From positions 263,233,480 through 263,297,479 of the forward strand of contig CM042687.1 in the NCBI GenBank assembly GCA_023614405.1: a stretch of DNA of 64,000 nt, in the 5' to 3' direction. The notes under the pieces are model-generated. The model had not been told where the DNA came from. It searched no databases and was given only the letters and a program-made list of their open reading frames with translations. Below, piece by piece: positions 11,258 through 22,236 of this stretch. The position numbers and the translations under genes were made by a program. Each line of letters starts with the position of its first letter. Within the stretch, counting starts at the first letter, position 1. This stretch comes from Avena insularis (taxonomy: Eukaryota > Streptophyta > Magnoliopsida > Poales > Poaceae).

Positions 11258-12446
11258 TGATCTACAACATATTTGCAATAGTTTATACTAAGTTTATGAC
11301 AAATTGAGTTCTAATTAATAGTTAAATTAATCTAGGTGAACTCCCACTCAAAACAATATCCCTCACATTGTTTTAGTGATCACACAAACCAAATCCACCA
11401 CATCAAAACCGATCATCACGATGTTGATGTAGCTTCAATGGCGAATAATCGACATGTTCATCATATCTACTATGTGACTCATGCTTTACCTTTCGGTGAT
11501 CCGTGTTCCGAGACCATGTCTGTAAATGCTAGGCTCGTCAAGATCAAACCTTAGATTCCGCATGAGCAAATCTGGCTTGCTCATGTTGTATACACTTGCA
11601 GAATCTAACACACCCGATCATCACGTGGTGCTTCGAAACAACAAGCTTTAGCAACGGTGCTTACTAAGGATGAACACTTTAAAACTTGAAATTTATGTGC
11701 ATGAGGGATCATCTTATAATGCTACCGTCGTTAACTAAGCAATACAAGATGCATAAAGGATTAACATCACATGCAATTCATAATATGTGATATGATATGG
11801 CCTTTCTTCTTGTGCTTCCGATCTCCATATTCAAGCATGAACATGATCTCCATCATCACCGGTATGGCGTCAAGGTCAATGGCGCCGCTTCATGGTTGTC
11901 GTCCACCGGCTTCAACTACTACAACTACTTTGAATAGACATGCGGGTCTTAACATAATTTAAAGACAACCATATGGCTCCTGCCAGTTTCTAACTTACAA
12001 TAAGGAACATTGCATACATCAAATATAATCACAATCATGGCCATATCACATCACAGCACACCCCTGCAAAACAAAGTTAGACGCCTCTAATTTTCTTTGC
12101 ATATTTTACGTGGTTTGGGGCTTTCAATAAGTGTCGATCTAACTTACGAACAAGAACCACAACCTTGATGTTTGAACTATCAAGTGCCCGTTGTAAATTG
12201 GATCTATACTATAATGGGAGAGACAGACACCCGCAAAGCCACTTATGCAATACAAGTTGCATGTTGAGCGTGGAGCAAGTCTCATGAACGATGTCATGTA
12301 AGGTTAGCCCGGGCCGCTTAATCCCATCATAATGCAAGATGCAAAGTACACAAGAAGCAATTGATAATAAAAGCACCACCGCCCACAATTACCATTGTGT
12401 TCTACTCGTGCAACAGATCTACATATAGACACGGCTCTGATACCAC
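11258..12446 (-). other. Copia-A leader between primer site and gag
   Basis: About 1.2 kb of untranslated leader. I see no open frame of substance. It contains the primer site at its right end and presumably packaging signals. The same leader, diverged, can be traced in Copia-B at 44866-45930 (for example the CACGTGATGATCGG stretch near 45567). Confidence 0.6.
12433..12445 (-). other. Copia-A primer-binding site (initiator tRNA-Met)
   Basis: Minus-strand TGGTATCAGAGCC lies one base inside the 5' LTR end. This is complementary to the 3' end of plant initiator methionine tRNA and primes minus-strand DNA synthesis. It fixes the orientation and marks 12447-14373 as the 5' LTR. Confidence 0.85.
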
Positions 12447-14373
12447 TGTAGGGGTTCGTAGCATGGAAAACAAAAAATTTCTACCGCATGCAAACAAACA
12501 AGCCAAGATCTATCTACTAGATTGTAGCAACGAGTCAATAGAGGAACTCACCCTCGAAGATTCCAAAGCGGTTAACGAGAGCAGATTCTCGTGGGTGATG
12601 TAGTCGTACTCTTGCCGATCTCAAGATCGCGTAGACGATCCTTCCGGCGCTACGTTCCGACAGCGCTTCCGCAGTCGGTCACACATTCGGTATTCGATGA
12701 AGACCTTCCTCTCCCTTGTTCCAGCAGGCAACGGAGGTTGTAGCACTCTCCTCACGATTCCGGCAGCACGACGGCGTGGTACCGGAAGTAGAGGGGAGAT
12801 CTCGCAGGGTTTCGCCTTAAGCCGGAGCAAGTATGGTGGACTATGAGAGAGGCCTTGGTGATCTAGGTTTTAGAGGGAACCAAGGGGTGGAGCTTGGCTG
12901 GCGGCTAGGGCTTGGGGAATCCCCAAGTCGGCGGCTAGGAGAAACCCTAGGGGCGGCAGCGACTTGCAGGAGGCCGGCAGCTAGGTTTAGGGTTTGGGTG
13001 GTGTTGGGTGTAGGGAAGAGGGGCAGCCCTGCCCCTCCTTTTATAGGTGGGAGGGCGCGGCTTGGGAGGAGGGAGTCCTCCCCCAAGTCGGCCTCCTTGG
13101 CCGGCGGTGGAGGGAGAGGAACTCCTCCCCAAGTAGGTTTCCTACTCTCCCTCCACCAAGCAAAACTGCCGTTTGACTTTTTCAAATTGGCGTTTGACTT
13201 TCAAACTAGGATTTGATTTCTCCCTTTATTTTGCGTAGCCATGATACCTAGTACATGATGCAACCATTCCACATTGTCATGACACATTCATGTACCCTTC
13301 CCCTCCGAAGTGCCGGACCTTCCAGAACCTTCTAGAACATTCCTGATGAAAACACCGGAATCATTCCCCTACTCCGAAACAGGACTTTCCTTATATGAAT
13401 CTTATTCTCCGGACCATTCCGGATCTCCTCGTGATATCTCGGATCCCATCCGAGACTCCGAACAACATTTGGTCTCTTACTCATCATTCCATAACTACTC
13501 AACAACATCGAATCCTTAAGTGTGTCTCCCTACGGTTCGTGAATTATGCGGACATGATCGAGACACCTCTCCGATCAATAACCAATAGAGGAATCTGGAA
13601 ATTCATATGATTCCCACATATTTCTACGATTACTTTGCGATCGAATGAACCACTTACATACGATACCAATTTCCCTTTGTCTCACGATAGTTTACTTATC
13701 CGAGGTTTTGATTGTCGGTATCTCTGCATACCTAGTTCAACCTCGTTACTGATAAGTACTCTTTTCTCGTTCCCGTGATATGTGATCCCTTGTGAGCCAG
13801 TCACATGCTTACAAGCTAATTGGATGACATTCCACCGAGAGGGCCCAGAGTATATCTATCCGTCATATGGATGGACAAATGCCACTCTTGATCCATGTGT
13901 TTCAACCCATACTTTCCGAACACTCAATGCCACCTTTATAGCCACCTAGTTACGGTGTGGTGTTTGATGTCATCAAAGCATCCTTCCGGTGATGGTGATA
14001 AGCATGATCTCATGGTCGAAGGAATTAGGTTACTATGTATCAGAAAGCTTATAGCAATTGAACTATTAAAATGACTTGATCTTTATGCTACGCTTATCTA
14101 TAGGAGTATGTCCATCATACCATTCTCCTAATGATATGATCTTGTTGTTAATAACATCTCAATGTTCATGATAGGGAAACCACAATCATCTATTAACCAA
14201 CAAGCTAGTATTATGAAGAGGCTTTACTAGGGACTCTAATTTAGTTTACAAATCACACAAGTATTAATGTTTCCTGGTTAATACTGTTATAGCATGAATG
14301 TAAATATTTATCATAAACACAAAGATATAATAATAACTACATTTATTATTGCCTCTAGGGCATATCTCCAACA
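12447..14373 (-). repeat. Copia-A 5' LTR (LTR-b)
   Basis: Complete 1,927-base LTR, highly similar to the solo LTR at 3317-5237. A minus-strand TATAAAA at 13039-13045 is the likely promoter for the element. It ends at AACA followed by the CCATG target duplication (14374-14378) and Tat-1 gag. Confidence 0.88.
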
Positions 14374-14378
14374 CCATG

Positions 14379-14687
14379 GAGACGAGTTGGTGAAGCTTTC
14401 CGGTGACAGGAACCGCTGGCGGATCCGGCGCCAGGACGATGCGCTCCGGATATGCGTGCTCCATGCGCACGGCGAAGTAGACCTGGTGCTCGCCGAACTT
14501 GATGAAGCGACCGCCCCTAGGGAACGGCTTGGTCCTGTAACACCCCGCATTGTCGCTGACGAAGTTGAGCGCTCCAAACCTCTGGATGAGGCCGGAGTAG
14601 ACGCGCTCACCGGTCTTGGCGATGATATTGCCCGTCCGGATGAAGACTCCATCAAGCACCTACTTCTGCCCCACGGTGGGCGCCAAC
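14379..14687 (-). pseudogene. Tat-1 gag-like region, upstream part
   Basis: Minus frame starting around 14659 with MLDGVFIRTGNIIAKTGER and running to the Copia-A insertion point. In the duplicated copy at 5243-5549 the same frame is open through the primer site and into the LTR. In this copy the codon at the LTR edge reads TAG instead of CAG. The protein has no motif I can name. Its position directly after the primer site matches the N-terminal product of Tat-type elements. Confidence 0.5.
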
Positions 14688-15459
14688 TATCGTGGTGGTG
14701 TCATGGCAGATGCCATGAGTAGGCTTAAGTTGGGGGCCGAATGGGTGCTTGTGGTCACCGGGGAGGGTGTGCACGGTCGAGCCATGCACGAAGAACAAGA
14801 TGAACTCTCCACACTTAGGAATTTGATTGATGCTTAGGAATTACAAGTGCTCCTTGAGCTGTATCGACTAGTGTTCTAGGCACTAGTTCCCTACTTGGTC
14901 CAACCTCCTCCTACTACAGCTATGCCCTTCCTTATATAGGCAGCGCTAGGTAGCTTATACTTCTGTGGGTTCTAAGGTTTACTGTTTGGATCTTGGTCCT
15001 TACAATATGGGCCAGGCCATGGGCTTGTCCTAAGCCCAATGGCCCAGTCCATAAAGCTTGACAGCTAACGGTCTTCTGGTACGTCCTCTCCTGTTCCTTT
15101 TGGCGTCATGCGGTAACTTTGTACGTCAGCCTTTGCTTTGGGCGTCACCCGGCTCCTTTTGTGTCACCCGACGTCACCCCTCTATTTTGACCATGCTTTA
15201 CCATGGTCCCTCCTGAACCTTACTCGGAAAGGTGCCACGCGTCCTATCTGACTCGGCCCTGCCTCGGAAGACTCGGCTCATTGGTTCCTGCAAGAGTAAA
15301 ATCTTTGTCTTATGCGAGCCGACATAGTTCATATGTCGGCCACATACGATTATCTCTTCCGACCGTTCTTACCTGGCCTGGTTCTTTCTTTACTCGGAGC
15401 TAGCCAAGCTGTGCTATGTTTCACCCCTCGTGACCCTACCAGGGATTATCCCCCCGACA
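14688..15459 (-). repeat. Tat-1 5' LTR
   Basis: 772 bases, in sense TGTCGGGGGGATAATCC to CACCACGATA (final CA mutated; the duplicated copy at 5550-6321 keeps CACGACA). Minus-strand TATATAA at 14932-14938 is a likely promoter. It is followed in sense by TGGCGCCCACCGTGGGG (plus 14670-14687), the primer site typical of Tat elements. It is inserted in the Athila-L LTR. Confidence 0.75.
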
Positions 15460-16248
15460 TGGAGAGCATGCAAGATCACAAACAACACATACATGATAGA
15501 ATCAATAAGACAAAACCATTAATCAATTTGACATAGTAATCTCAATATCTATCGGATCCCTGCAAACACAATATGCATGATTATAAATAGATGAGATCTT
15601 AATCATGAACGGAGCTCACAAGATCTAGACATGAAAGCACAAAGGAGAAGATACAACCATCTACCTACTACATGGACCCGTAGTCCAAGGTGGAACTACT
15701 CACGCTTCATACCGGAGGCTGGCATGATGAAGAAGAAGGACTCCGGGATGATCACCCCTCCGACAGGGTGCCGAGAAGAGCTTCAGGTCCCCTGATCTAG
15801 GGACGATGGTGGCGGCGGCTACAGATGGTTTCGTGGAATATTGATCGGGTACTTAGGGTTTAGGCATCAGGGGCTTCTTATGGGCGAAGAGGCGAGGCTA
15901 GGAGGCGTCTAGGGGGCCCACACCCTGCCCAGGCGCGGCCTAGGATGGGCTCGCGCCTAGGGGTGCGGCTGCCCTGTGGCTCCCCTCTGTCTCTCCTCTG
16001 GACTCCATGTTCTCCTCGGTGAAATATTGACTTTGGATTTTGTCCCGTCCAATTCCGAGAATATTTCCTTACTAGCTTTTTTGGAACCAAAAATAGCAGA
16101 AAACAGGCAACTAGAACTGTGGCAACTTGTTAATAGGTTAGTACCGGAAAACATATAAAAATACCTCAAAGTGTGGACAAAGAAAAGCAAAGTAGATACT
16201 AAACAAGCATGGAATATCAAAAATTATAGATACGTTTCCGACATATCA
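15460..16248 (-). repeat. Athila-L 3' LTR, 5' portion (truncated by Tat-1)
   Basis: Read on minus from 16248 it begins TGATATGTCGGAAACGTATC and matches the Athila-R LTR starting at 51170 through the TATA region (CATAAGAAGCCCC) to CTTGCATGCTCTCC, where Tat-1 interrupts. The remaining half is not found to the left, so it was lost with the left end of Tat-1. A fragment recurs at 6322-6745 through the duplication. Confidence 0.75.
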
Positions 16249-18948
16249 AGCATCCCCAAGCTTAACTCCTGCTCGTCCTCGAGTAGGTAAGTGATAAAAG
16301 AATAATTTTTGAGGTGACATGCACCATCAAAACCAAGATCAAACCATTTGAAAGCAATGAAAGCTAGGATCAAAGAACTCTAAACATGAGCATGAAAGAT
16401 GGAGTTCTAACAGTAAGACAATGTAACTAAGCATGCAACATGAAAGGCTACAAACAAAGATCATGAATAACATGCATTGAAAAACGTTTGTTTGTTTCAC
16501 ATACAGAAAACATAGCATAGTGGCATTCAGCTTGTCCCTCATAGAGTAGCAAATAGATGCATAGGATACCTTCAAAGTTCATAAGAGTGACTAGATACAA
16601 ATAGCACAAGAATAAGTAATATCAACAATATGCATCAATCAATAAGTTTTGGGACAATGCACATAGAACTAAGAATGGCAACTATGCTCTCTTAACTGGT
16701 GCCTAAAGGTAGAAGGTGGAGACTCAATATAATAGTGGAAGAAAGGCCCTTCATAAAGGGAAGCAGGGATTTCAAGTTTCAAAAAGCGCTTCCAAAAATT
16801 ATGGTACTTGTTAGAATTCAGCCCTCATTGCCCCTATCATAAGCATCTTGAAGTGATTAAGGTTAAAGTGAACAAACTATGGAGTATATGCTTTTGACAA
16901 AGTATAAGTTGGCAATCTCATATCCCTTGAATATGAGGGCCGCTCCTCATGTTACTCAACTTTAGTCACTTGTAAGTTCTTGTCATAGTAAGTACATGTG
17001 TATCATCGAGAACCGCCAACGGGGTACCCCTTGCACATGGTACAAGAGCTATCCCATAACCAAAATGACAAGGCAAGCAGACAATGAGCATCTCAGCGAT
17101 CTTTTTATTTGCTATTTGCATAGGTTTTTATTGACGATGCTTCACAGATTGCTCATTATGGTGATGCTGCATGTTTCCACCATGATTAGGCATGGCTTAG
17201 GCTAGCGGCCCAGGCGTTTCTCTAACACAAAATACATAACTCCATGGACTTACAAGCTCCCCTTTTATTTCACACTGACGACATCCATAGACAAAAGAGC
17301 ATGATATCAATTGTGTACAAAGTACAAGTGCAATGCTAAAAGCGTTCCCCATGACAGCACGGTTCTGCTAATTCCAACGTATAAGTGCAAGAATATACAA
17401 CATAGATGACACAATGGTTCAAGTTTATTAGGGGCAATAAATATAAAGTGTGCCATCAAGTTCTTGAGAGCTTTAATCACTAAGTTTTCACATAACAAAA
17501 TACTTTTTAATTGGAAGATAGCTGAAAAGAAGAATATACTTGGAATGGTGTAACACACCATGCATAGGAATTTATAGTGGACACTTTGGAATAACTTGGT
17601 TTTTTGGGAGTTGGAAGCATGAATAGAGCTTACTCATACAAGTGGAGGCTAGCAAAAGACCGGGAGTAACCAACTAAGAGAGCAATAATGGCCATAATCA
17701 TGCAGAGCGACAAAACATTACTAATCAAAGCATAGAGTTGTACTACAAGTCAAGGACTAAATGATTATAGAGGCTATGGTGATTTGTTCATAGTCATAAC
17801 ATGGTGTGAGCATGTGCCAAGTCAACCCAAACAAAGCATCAAAGGAGAACACCACAATACTATGCTTTTGTATGCTAAAACAACACATGATTCCTTCAGG
17901 GCACACTAAGCAATCCCAATTGTTTGGAAAAATTCATGCTACATCAATAATCACTAAGCATAAGGTCAAAACAACACCTAGCATGACATGCTAAAGTCTA
18001 AGTCACAGTCAAAGCAAGCTCCTCTTGCAGTATTCAAGAAAGAATTTTCTACTCCATTCCAACACCAATCAACTTATTTGAAACAACACAGCGGGAACGG
18101 GGGTCCAAACTACTTTATTCAAGCAAACTAAGCAAAGAAAACGAAAACTAAGATGCTCCAAGAACAACACAACATTGCATGAAACAATAAAAACGAAGTG
18201 TCTAGAAAGACCTGAGCTTTTTATTGATGAAGAAGGGGATGCCTTGGGCATCCCCAAGCTTTGACACTTGTACCTCTTGGATATTTCTTGGGGTGACACC
18301 GATGTGTCATCCCCAAGCTTGAGCTTTTGTCCATTCTTCTTCTCACTACATCATTCTCTCTCTACACCTGAAATTTTTCCTTCATACAAAACATCACACA
18401 ATCTTCATTAGCAACATTAGTGTATTCAAAAGACAATAGACCCTTGGGTTTAGCTTTGGAACAACAAAACTTTCACTACAACAAAAGCTACTGTATCAAT
18501 TCCCTCAAAAATCTCAATTTCCCAAAAATAACCCAAAAAGGAATCAATAAGAAGCAAATGCAAATAATGGCAAAAATCTGTCAAAACAAACCAGCGGGTA
18601 GAAACCGATTTTTTCTAAGACCTTCTGTTGCTCAAATAAAAAGTGTTAAACTAACGAAAGTTAGCTAGCATACTGGGGTATTTATTCGTAAATTTTCATC
18701 TTAATCCGACTTACCGAGACTCCTCACTAATTTTTATTGTGGAGCACAGAAATCTGTTTCGGGACAGCAACTCCCCAAATCTTACTTCCCTCTCATTAGA
18801 GGTCATTCTTGGCACAAAAAGCAAACAAAAAGGATAAGGAGAGGTCATTACTGAAGTAATAACTTCCAAGACTCAAGAAAACTCTTGGGTTATCTCCCAA
18901 CAAGTACTTTTCTTTAACGCCTTTAAGTTAGACACAAGAAGCAAGAAA
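16249..18948 (-). other. Athila-L non-coding 3' internal region
   Basis: No open frame here exceeds about 85 codons and none resembles a protein I know. At 16249-16265 lies the polypurine tract and neighbouring AAGCTTGGGGATGC motif that precede Athila-type LTRs in cereals. Two perfect or near-perfect hairpins occur at 18235-18255 and 18287-18317. Near 18720-18948 the sequence is shared with Athila-R (62873-63130). Confidence 0.6.
18235..18317 (-). repeat. Two adjacent hairpins in Athila-L
   Basis: First: GGGGATGCC, loop TTG, GGCATCCCC (18235-18255), a perfect 9-bp stem. Second: CTTGGGGTGACA, loop CCGATG, TGTCATCCCCAAG (18287-18317), a 12-bp stem with one bulge. Both reuse the CTTGGGGAT motif that also sits at the polypurine tract. 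Confidence 0.65.
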
Positions 18949-20297
18949 TCAAGTATTTTCAAATGAAAAAGCATTAACATCAAACCTTGCTTTCAAAGGA
19001 GGATCAAAAAGCAACTTATCTCTCCTCATAGGGAAGTGTTCAATACCTTTCTTGAATGGTAATTGATATTTAATGGTGCCTTCTTTCATATCAATGATGG
19101 CACCAACAGTTCTAAGAAAAGGTCCCTCCAAAGTAATAAGACAAGAAGCATTGTATTCAACATCCAAAACATAGAAATCAACAGGGACATAAGCATTGTT
19201 AACCATAATGAGAACTTTGTTAATACTCCCCATGAGTTTCTTCTTAGCATTATAATTAAGTGGGACATCCAAATAACAATCTTCCAAAGGTGTCAAATCA
19301 AGCATTTCATAAATATTCCTAGGCATAATAGACACACTAGAACCAGGATCACATGAAGCTTTGAGATGAAAGTCATTCACTTGCATATTAATAATGGGTT
19401 CCCAAATATATTCTACTTTCCTAGGAATAGAAGCTTTGTGTTTTAACTTCTCTTCCTTAATTTTAACAAGAGCATCTGTAATGTGTTTGGTGAAAGAAAC
19501 ATGCATATCACTAGTATCAGGACTTCTGGCAAGCTTCTGAAGGAACATAATCACTTCATAAATATTGCAACCATCAAGATCAAAATCAAACTTAGCATCA
19601 CTAGTAGTAGACTCATTGGCCTTAGGCATTGTTGGAGGAGGAATATGGACTTCTTGTGGTTTAGTGGCATTCATATTGGTGGTGGTGATGGTGCACACAC
19701 TATTGTTTCTAGAAATTTCAACTTCTCTTTCCCACTTAGCATGAAGTTGGGCTAACAGTCTAACATTTTCATCAATAGTAACTTGTATGGCATGAGTAGC
19801 AGCAAAGGTACTTTCCATGGTTTCAGGTTTAGAAGCCATTTTATTAATCAAAGAGGACCGTTCTTCAGACAAAGAGGAAATATTTTTCTCTACATTCAAA
19901 GCTTTTCCTCCACAGTCTTGTTGAAAGTGGTTTGTTTACCAATAAAGTCTTTGAGCATGACTTCTAGTTCAGAGGGGGCACTTCTAGCATTATTGTAGGA
20001 GTGTCCATAGGTATTGCCATTACTAGGAGGATAGGGCCTATAATTGTTGTTAGTACCAAAGTTATTCCTATAGGCATTGTTGTTGAAATTGTTGTTTCTA
20101 ATGAAGTTCACATCAACTTGCTCTTCTTGAGCAACCAAAGAGGCTAAGGGAACATTATTTGGATCTAAAGGAGCTTTCCCATTAACAAGAATATCCATGA
20201 TAACATCAATCTCATCACTCAAAGAGGAGGTTTCTTCAACAAAATTTACCTTCTTACCATGTGGAGCTCTCTTAGTGTGCCACTTAGAATAATTAAC
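18949..20297 (-). pseudogene. Athila-L gag with retropepsin-like domain (partial, frameshifted)
   Basis: Two minus frames, 20222 to 19896 and 19899 to 18949, join with a +1 shift at about 19897. The frame is already open upstream to the Copia-B insertion at 20297. The first part has an Asn-rich stretch followed by the Athila gag signature SAPSELEVMLKDFIGKQ. The second is a mostly helical Lys/Glu region, then a protease-like module with DPGSSVSIMPRNIYEML at about residues 180-200 of that frame (retropepsin D-[TS]-G with Pro at position two). It ends SFENT. No reverse transcriptase follows. The N-terminal half of gag is missing because of Copia-B. Confidence 0.7.
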
Positions 20298-20298
20298 C

Positions 20299-21678
20299 TA
20301 AAGGGAATATGCCCGAGAGGCAATAATAAAGTGGTTATTATCGTATTCCTTGTTTATGATAAATGTTTATTTTACATGCTATAATTGTATTAATACGAAA
20401 ACACTAATACATGTGTGTTTAATAAACAAAAAGGAAGTTCCTAGTTATGCCTCTCTTATAAACTAGCTCGTTGATTAACAAGATGATCAAAGGTTTCCTG
20501 ATCATGGACATTGGATGTTGTTAATAACGAGGTCACAATATTAGTGTAATGGTCTGATGAACATTCATCCGAAGTATAGCATTACGATCAAAGTCATTGA
20601 GTTTATATTGCTATAACAACTTACGAAGTGATCCTAATCCTTAGACCATGAGATCATGTCAATCACTAACACCGGAAGAGTTTCTTGATAACATCAAACG
20701 TCACACCGTAACAGGGTGATTATAAAGATGGGTTCAGAACTACTAAAGTGTTATGTTGAGGCCCATGGATCAAGAGTGGAATTTGTTCATCCTGATGACA
20801 GATAGATATGTTTTGGGCCCTCTCGGTGATATCATATTGATTAGCTTGCAAGCAAGTGATTTGATCACTGGAATGTTATATCACAGGAACAAGAAAAGAG
20901 TGCATGTCAGTAACGAGATCAAACTAGGTATGGAGATACCGATGATCGAATCTCGGACATGTAATATATCGCAAAACAAAGGGATTAAGATACTAGCGTA
21001 AAAGGTTCTCGCGATCACAAGAAAGTCATCGCTGAATGTGTGGGAGTCAGTATGGGTCTCCAGATCCCACTTCTGATTATTGATTTGAGAGGGGTCTCGA
21101 TCATGTCCGCATTATTCGCGAACCATAGGGTGACACATTTAAGAGACACTGACATCCATTCGGAGCAAAGGTTTCATGCCGGAAAGAATAACAAGCGCAG
21201 GAATTTATTTCACTAGATACCGAAACGGGTTTTTGGGTGAAATTGCAGAAAGTGTTTTGCATGTGAAATGAAATACTATCAAGGGGTTATATGTGAATGT
21301 TTTTCATTAAATTAATAGAAAAAATTCTGAATAAATAAAAGGAATTTTATTTAATGAGAGTTTGCATTAAATTTGGTGGAATTTAATGGGAATTTGAGTG
21401 CAGAAAATTGAAGGGGCATTTTGTGAGTGGAGTGTCCACCCACATGAATGAGGGAGAGGTGGGGGCACCCTTCATGGCCGGCGGCCATGCCCCCTTGGGC
21501 TGCCCCTCCCCTATATAAGGATCCCCTCTCCTCACTTCTCACTCACACCTCCTCGTGAAGGATCTCTCTCCCCCTCTAGTATTTATCCCCCATGGTCTCG
21601 GACTAGCGAGATACATGTTCCCGGTGGCTTTTTGGCAAGAAAGAGTTGTGCTTCCGCTGCATCGCTGGAGCGAGGAGG
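20299..21678 (+). repeat. Copia-B 5' LTR, first part
   Basis: Matches 49742-51130 along its length. It starts TAAAGGGAATATGCCC (the 3' LTR has TGAAGGG, so the terminal TG is mutated). A TATATAA box at 21512-21518 sits in the GC-rich part, with the likely transcript start just downstream. The unit ends at CGAGGAGG, where Tat-2 begins. The missing end is found at 44602-44865. Confidence 0.85.
21674..21678. repeat. Target-site duplication GGAGG, left of Tat-2
   Basis: GGAGG at 21674-21678 is repeated at 44597-44601 just after the 3' LTR of Tat-2. Removing Tat-2 and one copy restores the sequence GAGGAGGCGGAGGTTGC found uninterrupted in the Copia-B 3' LTR near 51128. Confidence 0.9.
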
Positions 21679-22216
21679 TGTTGGGGATATTCTATATGGG
21701 TATCCTCATAGCATGTCTCTTATCTGACTAACTCGGATGGCCCATAGTCGGTAGCATGGCCTATGGCCTGCTGGGCGGCCCAGTTAGGTGGATCCAGAAG
21801 GGAGGCCCATGCCGGATAAAGGAAGGCTACGGTGGAGTCACCAGCATACCCGAAGCCTTGGAGTGCAAGATACACAAGACTAGTAATAGACGGTGTAGAA
21901 CTCTGTAACCTCTCCGGCTAGGACTTTTCCCTATAACCCTAGGACCTGACGACTATATAAGCCAGGCCTATGGGAGCCTTTAGGGCACGATAACTTAGAC
22001 TTTCTAGTCACCTCGCACGGCGAACCTAATCTCTGTAACTCGGCGTATTGCCATTATAGTGATTTATAGCAGGAGTAGGATTCCGCCACCGTTGTGGGAT
22101 CTGAACCTGGGTAAGCTGTGTTACCTCGTACCCGTCAACCTTCTGCCTTACCCCACGTCTCTAAACACGCACCATGAGGACCCCTCCATGGCGTACTCGT
22201 TGGCAATGCCACGACA
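21679..22216 (+). repeat. Tat-2 5' LTR
   Basis: Runs TGTTGGGGATATTC to CCACGACA. TATATAA at 21954-21960 is the probable promoter. An ATG at 22188 inside the LTR opens a frame that continues across the primer site. By eye about 25 substitutions separate it from the 3' LTR, so the insertion is not very recent. Confidence 0.88.
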
Positions 22217-22218
22217 GT

Positions 22219-22236
22219 TGGCGCCCACCGTGGGGC
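22219..22236 (+). other. Tat-2 primer-binding site
   Basis: TGGCGCCCACCGTGGGGC begins two bases after the LTR end. It is the primer site seen in grass Tat-type elements. The Tat-1 element carries the same site on the minus strand. In both elements the site is also read as coding sequence (QLAPTVG). Confidence 0.8.

Larger units (their letters stand above)
6741..14373 (-). mobile_element. Copia-A: Ty1/copia retrotransposon, minus strand, with truncated 3' LTR
   Basis: Sense strand is minus. The 5' LTR is 12447-14373. The primer site lies at 12433-12445, internal region 7249-12446, polypurine tract next to 7249, and a 3' LTR of which only the terminal 508 bases remain (6741-7248). The domain order gag, protease, integrase, reverse transcriptase, RNase H identifies Ty1/copia. 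The LTR start TGTTGGAGATATGCCCTAGAGGC is the type shared by Angela/BARE-like cereal elements. The polyprotein frame is broken at about five places, so the copy is dead. It inserted into Tat-1 gag with a CCATG duplication. Confidence 0.85.
2119..15459 (-). mobile_element. Tat-1: truncated Tat-type Ty3/gypsy element, minus strand, split by Copia-A
   Basis: The 5' LTR is at the right (14688-15459, minus orientation). It is followed leftwards by the primer site TGGCGCCCACCGTGGGG and a gag-like frame (14687 to 14379). The frame is interrupted by Copia-A and its duplicated block, then resumes from 3311 to about 2119. The CCATG duplicated at 3312-3316 and 14374-14378 proves that both halves belonged to one element. 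The protease-to-integrase region and 3' LTR are absent, so the element was deleted at its left end next to the zinc-knuckle gene. It sits inside the Athila-L LTR: the Athila LTR sequence begins immediately beyond 15459. An older copy of its 5' end is repeated at 5238-6321. Confidence 0.75.
15460..20297 (-). mobile_element. Athila-L: non-autonomous Athila-type gypsy element, minus strand
   Basis: The unit contains a 3' LTR piece, a long non-coding 3' internal region and a gag-protease remnant. The gag is cut at its N-terminal side by the Copia-B insertion at 20298. There is no reverse transcriptase or integrase between the protease-like ORF and the LTR, only 2.7 kb of non-coding DNA. The element therefore looks like a derivative that depended on another element. 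Athila-R at the right of the window is a relative in opposite orientation. Confidence 0.7.
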
